Of a DNA stretch of 64,000 nt, positions 1 to 8,935 are shown in pieces. Under the pieces are notes generated by a model. It had not been told where the DNA came from and did no database searches. It worked only from the letters and a program-made list of their open reading frames with translations. The position numbers were made by a program, and so were the translations under genes. The DNA comes from Rhizobium phaseoli (lineage in GTDB: Bacteria > Pseudomonadota > Alphaproteobacteria > Rhizobiales > Rhizobiaceae), in assembly GCF_010668805.1 (NCBI RefSeq), contig NZ_WUFT01000006.1, positions 248,001-312,000 on the forward strand, written 5' to 3'. The first letter of the stretch is position 1. Each line of letters starts with the position of its first letter.

Positions 1-321
1 ACCTGTGACGAAAGCCGACGCGACCGACATGTCCGAAGAGAACTGGGCGAGGCTGGGGACGGCGCCTTGATCGGAGGTCAGCGTCCATCCTTCGCTGATG
101 TCGAAGCCGGCAATGTTTGCCAGGAACGAGAAGCTGAACCGCATGCCCTTCTCGGAAAGGCCGGCCTTGACCGCGTATGCCAAGATGCCGAGCAGCATAA
201 CGACCAGGGCGACGATTCCCAGCTGGATCGCCTCGTGCCGGATGCGATTGCGCAGGCGCCGCGACGTCAGCCTATCACTCTCTGCCATGCCGTGCATCGC
301 ACTCGTTTCGTCGATTGTCAT
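1..321 (-). CDS. Amino-acid ABC transporter permease, N-terminal part (AapQ-like), partial
   Basis: The reverse strand is open from an ATG at 321 to the left edge, giving about 107 residues of an inner-membrane permease. The start reads MTIDETSAMHGMAESD. A first membrane segment (IQLGIVALVVMLLGILAYAV) and a periplasmic stretch follow. This matches the N-terminus of polar amino-acid permeases of the AapQ/BztB type, which carry a long periplasmic loop after the first helix. It follows the binding-protein gene with a gap of about 57 bp on the same strand, the usual aapJ-aapQ order. The C-terminus is outside the window, so the assignment rests on context and the N-terminal topology. Confidence 0.75.
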   Translation of the reverse strand, partial: MTIDETSAMHGMAESDRLTSRRLRNRIRHEAIQLGIVALVVMLLGILAYAVKAGLSEKGMRFSFSFLANIAGFDISEGWTLTSDQGAVPSLAQFSSDMSVASAFVTG

Positions 322-378
322 GTTCAGGCTCCAAGAGCTTGGGGGGCGAAACGTTGTGGTTCCGACCCCCGGCCGGCA

Positions 379-1413
379 TCAGTTCCAGAGCGGCGAGTAG
401 ATGGCGCCACCCTGCGTCCACAAGGCGTTCGGCGTGCCCTTGCGGTCGAGATACATCTTGGTCTTCGGACCGAGGTTACGATCGTAGGCCTCGCCGTAGT
501 TGCCGACGGCCTTGATCGCCTGAGCAATGAAGTCGTCGGAGAGGCCGAAGTCCTTGCCGTAGCCGCCGCCATTGCTGCCGAGGAACTTCTGAACGAAGGG
601 GTCTTCGCTCTTCAGCTTTTCCGCCAGATTAGCCTGGGTAATCCCGGACTCCTCGGCCTGGAAGAGGCCGTATTCGATCCAGCGGAGCGCGTTGCGCCAC
701 TTGGAGTCGTTGGCAGCGACGAAGCCGCCGAACGGGGACTTGTCCAGCGTATCCGGGAGGATCAGATAGTCGGCTGGCTTCGGTGCGTTCCCCGCCCAGG
801 CGGCAAGTGCGGACCGGTCGGTGCTCATCGCGTTGCAGCGACCCGAGTTGAGAGCGGAGAAGAGCTTTTCGAGGTTTTCGTAGGTCAGGACCTTGGAGTC
901 CTTCCAGCCACGTGCCTTGAAGGCAGAAGCCAGAACGGTCTCGGTCGCCGATCCCTGGGTGGTGCAGATCGTTGCGCCATCAAGGTCTGCGAATTCCTTG
1001 ATCCCGGCCTCAGTTTTCACCATAAGGCCGGTACCGTCGTAGAAGTTGATCGGCAGAAAATCGATCGCGATTGACGATTCACGCGCTGGTTTGATCGTGG
1101 TGTGGGCAAAGACCACGTCGACCTGACCGGTAAGCACTGCGTCAAAGCGGCTCTTGTCGGTCACCGTAATGAACTTGACCTTCGAGGCGTCGCCAAGAAC
1201 GCCGGCTGCGACCGCCTTGCAGAAGTCGACGTCGAGCCCTTCCATCTGTCCAGTCGTGGTGTTGAGATACCCGAAGCCCGGAGCAGTATTGTCGGTGCCG
1301 CAGTTGAGCACACCGCGCTGCTTGACCGTGTCGAGAACGGAAGCGGAAGCATTGGCCGCCGTGAACGCAACGCCTGCGAAAACGCCGGCAGTCAGGATTT
1401 TGAGTAGTTTCAT
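379..1413 (-). CDS. aapJ: General L-amino-acid ABC transporter substrate-binding protein (AapJ-like)
   Basis: A periplasmic binding protein of about 344 residues that delivers L-amino acids to an Aap/Bzt-type importer. The start at 1413 (MKLLKILTAG) is preceded by a purine-rich ribosome site (AAAGGGGAA); an upstream in-frame ATG at 1458 lacks one. A signal peptide covers about residues 1-24 (cleavage near ASAS). The mature part has family-3 features: RGVLNCGTDNTAPGFGY near the N-terminus, GLDVDFCKAVAAG, and a C-terminal GTPNALWTQGGAIYSPLW close to AapJ. It is first in an operon with the truncated permease downstream. A paralogue of the main aap operon is possible, since rhizobia often have several copies. 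Confidence 0.88.
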   Translation of the reverse strand: MKLLKILTAGVFAGVAFTAANASASVLDTVKQRGVLNCGTDNTAPGFGYLNTTTGQMEGLDVDFCKAVAAGVLGDASKVKFITVTDKSRFDAVLTGQVDVVFAHTTIKPARESSIAIDFLPINFYDGTGLMVKTEAGIKEFADLDGATICTTQGSATETVLASAFKARGWKDSKVLTYENLEKLFSALNSGRCNAMSTDRSALAAWAGNAPKPADYLILPDTLDKSPFGGFVAANDSKWRNALRWIEYGLFQAEESGITQANLAEKLKSEDPFVQKFLGSNGGGYGKDFGLSDDFIAQAIKAVGNYGEAYDRNLGPKTKMYLDRKGTPNALWTQGGAIYSPLWN

Positions 1414-1845
1414 CGAAGTTCCCCTTTGGATCGCAGAGTGACGGTGACGCCAAATCAATGAGCGATGGCTCGATCGAAGGTTCGGTAAGACGCTAGTGGC
1501 GTTGTCGCCATTCTGAACGCGTCGTTCCCATATTGGCCAAGGTCTGGCGCGATCCCCGCTCCCAGTCCCATCAATTGGCAGACCGAAAGTAGGGGTGGGG
1601 TCTCTTCAAATCTACTTAATTCTCATGAGGTGATGCATTAGCAGATCTGTTGATTGTTGTGCCTCCATGCTACGCGGGTCTCTGATGCCGTCGTTAGCCA
1701 CGCAGGCAATTGGAAGCGGGAACGTCGATATCGCGGTTTTCCAATACGGTTGGAACCACGCGCGCGGTCGACGCGCGAAACGATGCGGTATCGGTGAAGC
1801 GGCATTTATCGACGAGGCGCTCGCGGAGCGCTGACAGCGCCTCGA
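1414..1845. other. 432-bp intergenic region between aapJ-like and lysR genes
   Basis: No convincing gene is seen here. The part next to 1413 must hold the promoter of the amino-acid ABC operon and is more AT-rich (about 1590-1670) than the flanking genes. The part next to 1846 is the 3' flank of the LysR gene. Short reading frames crossing it overlap the LysR gene and lack start signals. Confidence 0.5.
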
Positions 1846-2742
1846 TCAGGAGAGCGGCGGCTTCTCCGCCATCCGGTCCAGGAATGCTTGGAGAGCCGGG
1901 CTGCGCTTTTCCTCTTTCCGGAAGGCGAGAAATATCCTCCGGCGGATCTCCGGAACGAGCCTGCATACCCAGACGTCTTCGAGATCGTAGCTGGCGCGCA
2001 GGCCGGGCAGGATCGAGATGCCGTAGTTCTGCCGGATCAGGGCGATGGTCACCTCAAACCCTTTGCACCTCGCTACGATGTTGGGCTTGAAACCGCCTTC
2101 CTGGCAGGCATCCACCAGCATCCTCGTATAGGTGTCGGAAGCGGTGTCGATCGCCCACCGTTCCTCCCGAAGCTCGTGCAGGCCAACCGTCGGCCGCTCC
2201 GATAGCCTGTGATCCTTGGAGACCATGACGTTGAAGACGTCCTCCATGAGGAAGATCGTCTCGATGTTAGGGTCGAGTGCGCCGGTCGGCATGTTCAGGT
2301 CATCGATTATCGCCACGTCCGTCTGCCAGCTCCGCAGCGCGGCAACGCTTTCGCCGGGCTCCATTTCTTCGAACTGGACGGTGAGGTGAGGGTGCCGTTC
2401 GGCTAAATCGTAGACGACTTTCGGAATGACGGCGGCCGCTACGGAGGGAAACGCAGCCACCCGAAGCTCGCCGGAAACGACGCTTTTCAGTTCGGCGATG
2501 TCTGCTTTTGCGGATTCGATTTCGATGAGAATCTTCTCCGCGCGCAGCACGAGCTGCTGGCCGGCGGGTGTCATGACAACGCCCCGGCCGCGTCGCTCGA
2601 CGAGCCGTATGCCAACCTCTTCTTCAAGCAGAGCGATTTGCTGCGACACGGCCGACGGCGAGATGTGTAAGGCTTCTGCCACCGCGGCCATGGTCTTGCG
2701 GATCGATAGTTCGCGTAGTGCCCGCAGACGTCCGACATCCAT
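1846..2742 (-). CDS. LysR-family transcriptional regulator, divergent from glyA
   Basis: A 298-residue regulator with the family's usual length. The winged helix-turn-helix fills residues 1-60 (MDVGRLRALRELSIRKTMAAVAEALHIS, then SPSAVSQQIALLEEEVG). The remainder is a two-lobed LysR effector domain beginning near residue 90 (GELRVAAFPSVAAAVIPKVV). It is divergent from glyA-folD-purU with 125 bp between start codons, the classic LysR arrangement, so it probably controls that one-carbon operon and itself. The AT-rich spacer is a suitable operator region. The effector is unknown; a one-carbon or amino-acid metabolite is a guess from context. Confidence 0.9.
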   Translation of the reverse strand: MDVGRLRALRELSIRKTMAAVAEALHISPSAVSQQIALLEEEVGIRLVERRGRGVVMTPAGQQLVLRAEKILIEIESAKADIAELKSVVSGELRVAAFPSVAAAVIPKVVYDLAERHPHLTVQFEEMEPGESVAALRSWQTDVAIIDDLNMPTGALDPNIETIFLMEDVFNVMVSKDHRLSERPTVGLHELREERWAIDTASDTYTRMLVDACQEGGFKPNIVARCKGFEVTIALIRQNYGISILPGLRASYDLEDVWVCRLVPEIRRRIFLAFRKEEKRSPALQAFLDRMAEKPPLS

Positions 2743-2867
2743 AACGACCTCCTCGCAGCTCCGAAATCATTAGCATGTCTGAACGTATAAGCAAATATTA
2801 TTAACTTTTTCTGGTGTTTCGATCGATCTAGGGTCCGCCTCACGAATTCGAGGAATTGGAGAACTAG

Positions 2868-4145
2868 ATGACCAACGCTGCAAGGGTGCATTTCAACACC
2901 ACCGTAGAGGAGGCTGATCCACTCGTCGCCGATGCCCTCGCGTCCGAGCGGGCTCGCCAGCAGAACCAGATTGAGCTCATCGCTTCGGAGAATATCGTCA
3001 GCCGCGCGGTTCTCGACGCCTTGGGACACGAGATCACCAATAAGACACTCGAGGGCTATCCGGGCAATCGTTTTCACGGTGGCGGGCAGTTCGTCGACAT
3101 TGCCGAGCAGGCCGCGATCGACCGCGCCAAGCAGCTGTTCAATTGCGGCTACGCCAACGTCCAGCCGCACTCGGGGACGCAGGCCAATCTGGCCGTCTTC
3201 TTCCTGCTTCTGAAGCCGGGCGAAAAGGTGCTTTCGCTCGACCTTGCGGCCGGCGGCCACCTGTCGCACGGCATGAAGGCGAACCTGTCGGGCCGCTGGT
3301 TCGACGCCAACAATTACAGCGTCAACCCGCAGAACGAGGTCATCGACCTTGATGAGATGGAACGCATCGCCGAAGAAATCCGCCCGAAGCTGCTGATCAC
3401 CGGTGGTTCGGCATATCCGCGCGAACTCGACTTCGAGCGCATGTCGAAGATCGCCAAGAAGGTCGGCGCCCACTTCCTGGTGGATATGGCCCACATAGCC
3501 GGCCTCGTTGCAGGCGGCGTCCATCCTTCGCCGTTCCCGCATGCCGACATCGTGACGTGCACCACCACGAAGACGCTGCGCGGTCCGCGTGGCGGCCTGA
3601 TCCTCACCAACAACGAGGAATGGTACAAGAAGCTGCAAGCCGCGGTATTTCCCGGCGTCCAGGGATCGCTGCACAGCAACGTTCTGGCCGCGAAGGCGAT
3701 CTGCCTCGGCGAAGCCCTCCGCGACGACTTCAAGGTCTATGCTGGCCAGGTCGTGGCCAATGCGAAGGTCCTTGCCGAAACGCTTTCGGATCGCGGCGTT
3801 CGCATCGTTTCCGGCGGCACCGACACCCACATCGTTCTGCTCGATCTGTCGAGCAAGGGACTGATCGGAAAGCAGGCGGAGACACTGCTTGCCAAGGCGA
3901 ACATCACCTCCAACAAGAACCCGATCCCCGGCGACAGTCCCCGTCCTCCGGAGTGGGTCGGCATGCGGCTCGGCTCGTCCGCAGCGACGACGCGCGGCCT
4001 GAAGGAAGAAGAGTTTCGGGTTCTCGGCCACGTCATCGCGGACCTCATCGACGCCGAAACGAAGGGTGAGGCGGACGAGATCGTCGGCGCGGCCAAGGCG
4101 AAGATCGCCGAACTGACAGAGAAGTTCCCGGTTTACGGTCACTAA
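2868..4145 (+). CDS. glyA: Serine hydroxymethyltransferase
   Basis: A cytoplasmic PLP enzyme of 425 residues that interconverts serine plus tetrahydrofolate with glycine plus methylene-tetrahydrofolate. Visible hallmarks are the N-terminal RARQQNQIELIASENIVS, the PLP-contact VDMAHIAGLVA (about 206-216), and TTTKTLRGPRGG with the PLP-binding lysine at residue 235. Length is normal for bacterial GlyA. It heads glyA-folD-purU. A small inverted repeat, ATGCCG-TGC-CGGCAT, lies 11 bp after the stop (4156-4170). The link to folD and purU and to a LysR gene suggests an inducible second copy serving one-carbon flux from methylated amines or glycine, not the housekeeping glyA. Confidence 0.96.
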   Translation: MTNAARVHFNTTVEEADPLVADALASERARQQNQIELIASENIVSRAVLDALGHEITNKTLEGYPGNRFHGGGQFVDIAEQAAIDRAKQLFNCGYANVQPHSGTQANLAVFFLLLKPGEKVLSLDLAAGGHLSHGMKANLSGRWFDANNYSVNPQNEVIDLDEMERIAEEIRPKLLITGGSAYPRELDFERMSKIAKKVGAHFLVDMAHIAGLVAGGVHPSPFPHADIVTCTTTKTLRGPRGGLILTNNEEWYKKLQAAVFPGVQGSLHSNVLAAKAICLGEALRDDFKVYAGQVVANAKVLAETLSDRGVRIVSGGTDTHIVLLDLSSKGLIGKQAETLLAKANITSNKNPIPGDSPRPPEWVGMRLGSSAATTRGLKEEEFRVLGHVIADLIDAETKGEADEIVGAAKAKIAELTEKFPVYGH

Positions 4146-4235
4146 GAATACGGAAATGCCGTGCCGGCATCTCGAAGTCCCTGCATTTTTTCGTAGACAG
4201 CTTGCTGGTCGAGCCTGGATGCAATGGAGCACCCC

Positions 4236-5132
4236 ATGGGAATGGATAGATTCACACGCGCGGCGAACATCGACGGCAAAGAGTACGCCGCAGGGCTGCT
4301 CGAGCGCATCAAGGCCGACGTCGAGGCGCTGAAGGCAACGACAGGCGCCGTTCCCGGTCTCGCCGTCGTTCTGGTGGGGGACGATCCGGCAAGCGCAATT
4401 TATGTGGCTTCAAAGCAGCGCCAGACGGTCGCAGCAGGTATGAAGTCCTTCGAGTATCGGCTTGCTGCTGAAACCTCGCAGGTCGAATTGCTGGACCTCG
4501 TGCATCACCTCAACGTTGAGGCGGAAGTGCATGGAATTCTTGTACAGTTACCGCTGCCGGCACATCTCGATCCCGATGCCGTAATCCAGGCCATCAACCC
4601 CGACAAGGATGTCGATGGCTTCCATGTGTCGAATGCGGGCCGCCTTGCCACGGGCAACCCGGCGCTCGTTCCTTGCACCCCTCTGGGCTGCATGATGCTC
4701 ATCAAGGATACGCTCGGCGACTACCTCTCCGGCCTTCATGCCGTCATCATCGGCAAGTCCAATATCGTCGGAAAGCCCATGGCGCAGATGCTGATGAATG
4801 CACACTGCACCGTCACGGTCGTTCACTCACAGACCAGGAACGCGGCAGAACTCTGCCGGGCCGCCGACATTCTTGTCGCCGCCGCCGGTAGAGCGGGCCT
4901 CGTTCGTGGCGATTGGATCAAGCCTGGCGCCGTCGTGATCGACGTCGGCATCAACCGCATCCAGGACGGCGAAAAATCGCGGATCGTCGGCGACGTGGCC
5001 TATGGCGAAGCCGGCCATGCGCGCGCCATCACGCCCGTGCCTGGCGGCGTGGGTCCGATGACGATCGCATGCCTGCTGTCCAACACGCTGACGGCATTCC
5101 GCCGCCACCACGCCATGCTCGCCGCGGCCTGA
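4236..5132 (+). CDS. folD: Bifunctional methylene-THF dehydrogenase / methenyl-THF cyclohydrolase
   Basis: Converts methylene-tetrahydrofolate through methenyl- to 10-formyl-tetrahydrofolate in the cytoplasm. The ATG at 4236 is chosen because GGAG (4226-4229) sits six bases upstream; an ATG at 4224 in the same frame would swallow that site. About 298 residues. Motifs include the catalytic lysine region [29 protein letters not shown], and the nucleotide-binding [16 protein letters not shown], ending with [19 protein letters not shown]. It lies between glyA and purU, so the three enzymes form an ordered route from serine or glycine one-carbon units to formate. Confidence 0.96.
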   Translation: MGMDRFTRAANIDGKEYAAGLLERIKADVEALKATTGAVPGLAVVLVGDDPASAIYVASKQRQTVAAGMKSFEYRLAAETSQVELLDLVHHLNVEAEVHGILVQLPLPAHLDPDAVIQAINPDKDVDGFHVSNAGRLATGNPALVPCTPLGCMMLIKDTLGDYLSGLHAVIIGKSNIVGKPMAQMLMNAHCTVTVVHSQTRNAAELCRAADILVAAAGRAGLVRGDWIKPGAVVIDVGINRIQDGEKSRIVGDVAYGEAGHARAITPVPGGVGPMTIACLLSNTLTAFRRHHAMLAAA

Positions 5133-5155
5133 GAAGACGAACAAGGATAATCGAC

Positions 5156-6052
5156 ATGACCACCACGGTTCCTCGCTACGCTCTTCGTGTCGCATGCCCG
5201 TCGATCCGCGGCGTGACGGCCGCCATTGCCACCTATCTCTCGCAGAACGGTTGCAACATTTCCGACAGCGCACAGTTCGACGACGCGGACACCGGACGCT
5301 ATTTCATGCGTATCGGCTTCCAGCCGCACGACGGACATACGCTTGACCAGCTTCGTGAAGGTTTCGAGCCGATCGCCGACAAGTTCGAGGCGAAAGCCGA
5401 ATTCTTCGACGAGGGCGAAAAGAAAAAGGTGATCCTCATGGTGAGCCGCTTCGGACATTGCCTGAACGATCTCCTCTACCGCTGGCGGATCGGGGCGCTT
5501 CCGATCGACATCGTCGGCGTGATCTCGAACCACATGGACTACCAGCGGATCGTCGTGAACCACGACATCCCGTTCCACTGCATCAAGGTGACAAAGGAAA
5601 ACAAGCAGGAGGCCGAGGGCAAGCAGATGCAGATCGTCGAGGCTTCAGGGGCCGAACTCATCGTCCTAGCCCGCTACATGCAGGTCCTGTCCGACGAAAT
5701 GTGCCGCACGATGTCCGGCAGGATCATCAATATTCACCACTCCTTCCTGCCGAGCTTCAAGGGCGCCAATCCCTACAAGCAGGCGTTCGAACGGGGCGTG
5801 AAGCTCATCGGCGCGACGTCGCACTACGTGACGGCGGACCTCGACGAAGGTCCGATCATCGAGCAGGACATCGTCCGCGTCACCCATGCGCAGAGCGGCG
5901 AAGACTATGTCAGCCTCGGCCGCGACGTCGAAAGCCAGGTGCTCGCCCGGGCCATCCACGCCCACATCCACGGCCGGGTGTTCATCAACGGCAACAAGAC
6001 CGTCGTATTCCCCGCGTCACCCGGATCCTACGCGTCGGAACGCATGGGCTGA
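5156..6052 (+). CDS. purU: Formyltetrahydrofolate deformylase
   Basis: Hydrolyses 10-formyl-tetrahydrofolate to formate and tetrahydrofolate, recycling the cofactor. The 298-residue product starts MTTTVPRYALRVACPSIRG at 5156, 23 bp after folD. An ACT domain occupies about residues 1-85. The formyltransferase-type catalytic domain follows, with NIHHSFLPSFKGANPY and GATSHYVTADLDEGPIIEQD carrying the catalytic Asn/His/Asp set of the family. In rhizobia purU is often linked to methyl-group catabolism (sarcosine, glycine betaine), so the operon may dispose of one-carbon units from such substrates. Longer in-frame starts inside folD are not supported. Confidence 0.95.
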   Translation: MTTTVPRYALRVACPSIRGVTAAIATYLSQNGCNISDSAQFDDADTGRYFMRIGFQPHDGHTLDQLREGFEPIADKFEAKAEFFDEGEKKKVILMVSRFGHCLNDLLYRWRIGALPIDIVGVISNHMDYQRIVVNHDIPFHCIKVTKENKQEAEGKQMQIVEASGAELIVLARYMQVLSDEMCRTMSGRIINIHHSFLPSFKGANPYKQAFERGVKLIGATSHYVTADLDEGPIIEQDIVRVTHAQSGEDYVSLGRDVESQVLARAIHAHIHGRVFINGNKTVVFPASPGSYASERMG

Positions 6053-6246
6053 TTGCTGTATAGCAGCCAAGCTTTGAGTTCGATGAACATGGCGGTTCTG
6101 GTGCACCGCCCGATCTCTGATGGTCCGGGCAGGCCGGACTCCTACCCACGTTCCAATATTGCAACACGAGGTAAGTACCTTTCGAGTCTTGAGATCGAAA
6201 CTCACAGCCCTAAAATCCGGAGCTGAAACACAGGGTCTTCAAACTC

Positions 6247-6786
6247 ATGACCGACCATTCGATTGCGGCAATCCCATCAGACCAGCCGTTGCCGGCCGAC
6301 GATCCCAATCGCACCCTAACAGTGGCGCTTCCGGACGATCCGGCGGTGCCACATATTTCGCAAGCGGGAAACATTTATACCGTCCTGATCTCCGGCGCGC
6401 AGACCGAGGGACGGTATTGTCTGATCGACATGCTGATTCCCGACGGCGGTGGCCCACCGCCTCACCGCCATCAGTTCGAGGAAATGTTCAGCCTCCTGGA
6501 AGGCGAGTTGGAGTTCACGTTTCGCGGCGAGACGCAAACCATCCGAGCACCTGCATCGATCAATATACCTGCCAACGCCCCACATCGGTTTGCAAACCGG
6601 TCGGGCAGGATGGCGCATATGCTGTGCATGTGCACACCCGCCGGGCAGGAGGACTTTTTCCTGGCGGTAGCGGATCGGATTTCCGATCGGCAGTCGTCGG
6701 CACCGACGCCCGACGCCGCCAGGCAGGCGGAGAAGAAGCGCCTCATGCAGGAGCTGGCCCCCAGGTACAGAACCGAGTTTCTGTAG
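6247..6786 (+). CDS. Cupin-domain protein of unknown function
   Basis: A 179-residue soluble protein with one cupin barrel at about residues 35-125. The metal-binding motif GGGPPPHRHQFEEMFSLLEGELEFTFRGE and the second motif PANAPHRFANRSG are intact. Homologues are dioxygenase-like or sugar-binding cupins, and the substrate cannot be read from the sequence. It stands alone, 194 bp after purU and about 130 bp before an alpha/beta hydrolase on the same strand. The preceding spacer holds no gene and presumably its promoter. The last 40 residues are charged and probably helical. Confidence 0.85.
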   Translation: MTDHSIAAIPSDQPLPADDPNRTLTVALPDDPAVPHISQAGNIYTVLISGAQTEGRYCLIDMLIPDGGGPPPHRHQFEEMFSLLEGELEFTFRGETQTIRAPASINIPANAPHRFANRSGRMAHMLCMCTPAGQEDFFLAVADRISDRQSSAPTPDAARQAEKKRLMQELAPRYRTEFL

Positions 6787-6917
6787 AAAAATAAACGGGG
6801 TAGTCCCGGTGATGGGCAGCGGACGACCCGCAGGCCTATCTTCCAAAACAGCATCGAAATCCCTTGCGTCACTGCATGGTCGCGAAGGGTACGCGTGTGA
6901 GCAAGAAAGAGTGAACT

Positions 6918-7868
6918 ATGACAAACGCGATCACAAACTTGGACGGATTCGGCTCCGTGACGGGAGTGCCAAAATTGCCGCAGGGCTTCCGCGACGTCTT
7001 TCGGAGCTACCGGGTGGAGGCGAACGGCATCGACCTGCATGCCGTGATCGGCGGGGAGGGACCGCCTCTTCTTCTGCTCGGCGGCTGGCCGCAGAACTGG
7101 TTCGCCTGGCGGTATCTGATGTTGCCGCTCAGCCGTGATTTCACCGTGATCGCGGTCGATCCGCGCGGTGTCGGTCTATCCGAAAAACCTGCCGACGGAT
7201 ATGACGTCGACACGCTGGCCGCCGATATGTTCGCACTGATGGACACGCTTGGTCATACCAGGTTCTCGATGGTCGGGCACGACGTCGGACTGTGGGTCGG
7301 CTATGCGATGGCGACCGACCGCCCCGACCGCTCCGAGCGCATCGAACGCATCGCGCTTGGCGAGGCCATCGTTCCGGGCTTGTCGCCATCGCCACCGCTG
7401 CTCAGCGACGATCGTTGGACGAGCGACTTTCTGTGGCACTTCAATTTCAATCGGGCGCTGGGCGTCAACGAGCGACTGGTCGAGGGACGGGAAGACCTGT
7501 ATTTCGGCTATCAGTTCGACACCAAGGCCGGCTCCGTCGCCGCGTTTCCCGCCTATGGCAAGGAGTTCTACATTGAAACCCTTCGTCGGGTGCCCGGCGC
7601 ACTGAAGGCCAGCTTCGACTACTATCGGGCGATCGATGAATCGATCCCGCAGTATCGTCGGCGCAAAACAACCAAGATTGAGGTTCCCGTCCTTGCGTTC
7701 GCCGGCGCCTTGGCCTGCGGGGATATGGTCGCGAACGAATTGCGTTCCGTGGCACTGAACGTCGAGTCGGCGGTCATTCCCGACTGCGGTCACTATCCGG
7801 CAGAAGAGCAGCCGGCTGCGCTGCTGGATGCCTTGCAGCGTTTCCTTCGGCTCCCTTCATCGTCATAA
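6918..7868 (+). CDS. Alpha/beta-fold hydrolase (epoxide hydrolase / dehalogenase-like)
   Basis: A 316-residue cytoplasmic hydrolase. The oxyanion region is LLLLGGWPQNWFAWRYLM, the nucleophile elbow is GHDVGLWVGYAMA with aspartate as nucleophile, and the catalytic histidine is in DCGHYPAEEQP near the C-terminus. An Asp nucleophile fits epoxide hydrolases, haloalkane dehalogenases and fluoroacetate dehalogenases rather than Ser esterases. It is transcribed towards the convergent LysR gene. Its place beside the isochorismatase/pirin cluster suggests a detoxification role, but the substrate is unknown. Confidence 0.9.
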   Translation: MTNAITNLDGFGSVTGVPKLPQGFRDVFRSYRVEANGIDLHAVIGGEGPPLLLLGGWPQNWFAWRYLMLPLSRDFTVIAVDPRGVGLSEKPADGYDVDTLAADMFALMDTLGHTRFSMVGHDVGLWVGYAMATDRPDRSERIERIALGEAIVPGLSPSPPLLSDDRWTSDFLWHFNFNRALGVNERLVEGREDLYFGYQFDTKAGSVAAFPAYGKEFYIETLRRVPGALKASFDYYRAIDESIPQYRRRKTTKIEVPVLAFAGALACGDMVANELRSVALNVESAVIPDCGHYPAEEQPAALLDALQRFLRLPSSS

Positions 7869-7916
7869 GTAGCCTCAGCGTCTGGTCGAGGGCGGAAATC
7901 CGGAATCGACCAGAGG

Positions 7917-8822
7917 TTATTTCGGTGATTGTCCGTCCCGGAAGGCCTCAGCGAATTCCGCCACGATCGCCTTGATCAGCCGCCCGGTGATTCGATCCTT
8001 CTGCCAAAGAGCGGTCATCTCCACGGGCGATGGCTCCCAATCAGGCAGGACGCGAACAAGTGCGCCCGATGTCAGTGCGCTCTCGATCATGAAGTTGGGC
8101 AGGTTGACCACGCCAAGACCTGCAATCGCCGCTTCGATGAGGATTGTCTGTCGGTTCGCTGCGAAGCCGATCCTGGGAGTGACGGTCGCTGTCAGGCCGT
8201 CACGACGGCGCAAATCCCATTCCACCAGGTCGCGACGGATCGCCAGAGCAGGGACATCCTTCAGATGGTCCGGCTCCTTGATTTCGCAATGCGCCGCCAG
8301 ATATCCGGGGCTGGCTACCAGAGTCCGCGGCACGGTCGCGATCTTTTTGAACGCAAGTCCGGAGTCGGCAACCGCTCCCATTCGGACAACAAGGTCGTAA
8401 CCTTCCTCGATCAAGGACACCCTGCGGTCGGCAAGTGTCATCTCGATGACGACGTCGGGATACCGAGCCTTGAAGCGGATCAAGGCCGGCGCGAGAACTT
8501 CCGTCGCCATGTCGGGTGGCAGGGAAAGCCGGACCGCCCCCGACAAGGCGACCTTCTCATCCTGGACCCCAGCGACTGCCTCCTCGGCCAGCAAGAAGGC
8601 GTCGCGGCTTCGGTCGTAGAGCTGCTGACCACTGTCGGTCAGAACGACGCCCTTTTTGGTCCGGCGTACGAGGCGGACGTTTAACGCATCCTCCAATGCG
8701 GAAAGGCGCCGAGACAGCGTGGCCTTGGAAATGCCCGTCGCTCGCTCCGCGGCTCCGAAGCCGCCAGCTTGAACAATACGAATGAACAGCGCGAGGCCGT
8801 CGAAATCTCCGAACGTTTTCAT
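7917..8822 (-). CDS. LysR-family transcriptional regulator, divergent from isochorismatase
   Basis: A 301-residue regulator of the large subgroup that acts on small redox or quinone-linked gene sets. The DNA-binding domain is at residues 5-65 (DGLALFIRIVQAGGFGAAERATGIS, then KATLSRRLSALEDALN), and the effector domain follows. It is divergent from the isochorismatase-like gene with about 110 bp between starts. A perfect 8-4-8 palindrome at 8821-8840 overlaps its start codon, so it probably represses its own translation or transcription and controls the divergent genes. Confidence 0.9.
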   Translation of the reverse strand: MKTFGDFDGLALFIRIVQAGGFGAAERATGISKATLSRRLSALEDALNVRLVRRTKKGVVLTDSGQQLYDRSRDAFLLAEEAVAGVQDEKVALSGAVRLSLPPDMATEVLAPALIRFKARYPDVVIEMTLADRRVSLIEEGYDLVVRMGAVADSGLAFKKIATVPRTLVASPGYLAAHCEIKEPDHLKDVPALAIRRDLVEWDLRRRDGLTATVTPRIGFAANRQTILIEAAIAGLGVVNLPNFMIESALTSGALVRVLPDWEPSPVEMTALWQKDRITGRLIKAIVAEFAEAFRDGQSPK

Positions 8823-8840
8823 GTTTCAATTATGAAACAT
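8821..8840. promoter_or_regulatory. Palindromic operator candidate for the divergent LysR gene
   Basis: Half-sites ATGTTTCA and TGAAACAT are perfect reverse complements separated by ATTA. The site overlaps the lysR start codon (complement of 8820-8822) and contains a T-N11-A core typical of LysR boxes. A looser TTTCATTCG-type copy follows at about 8874-8884, closer to the isochorismatase gene. Confidence 0.6.
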
Positions 8841-8935
8841 AACATCGGCATTTTTCAAGTCTCCCGCAATTATCGTTTCATTCGTAAATTCATAACCGAG
8901 CGATGACGCTCTTCAATGCCCAAGGAGATCACATC

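Noticed and set aside
4146..4200. Terminator after glyA
   Set aside because: The six-base stem at 4156-4170 is short and has no adjacent T-run, and folD follows on the same strand, so readthrough is more likely.
2571..4232. Open frame of 553 codons antisense to glyA
   Set aside because: GlyA motifs are complete on the plus strand; the antisense frame runs into the lysR gene and lacks a start signal or recognisable domain.
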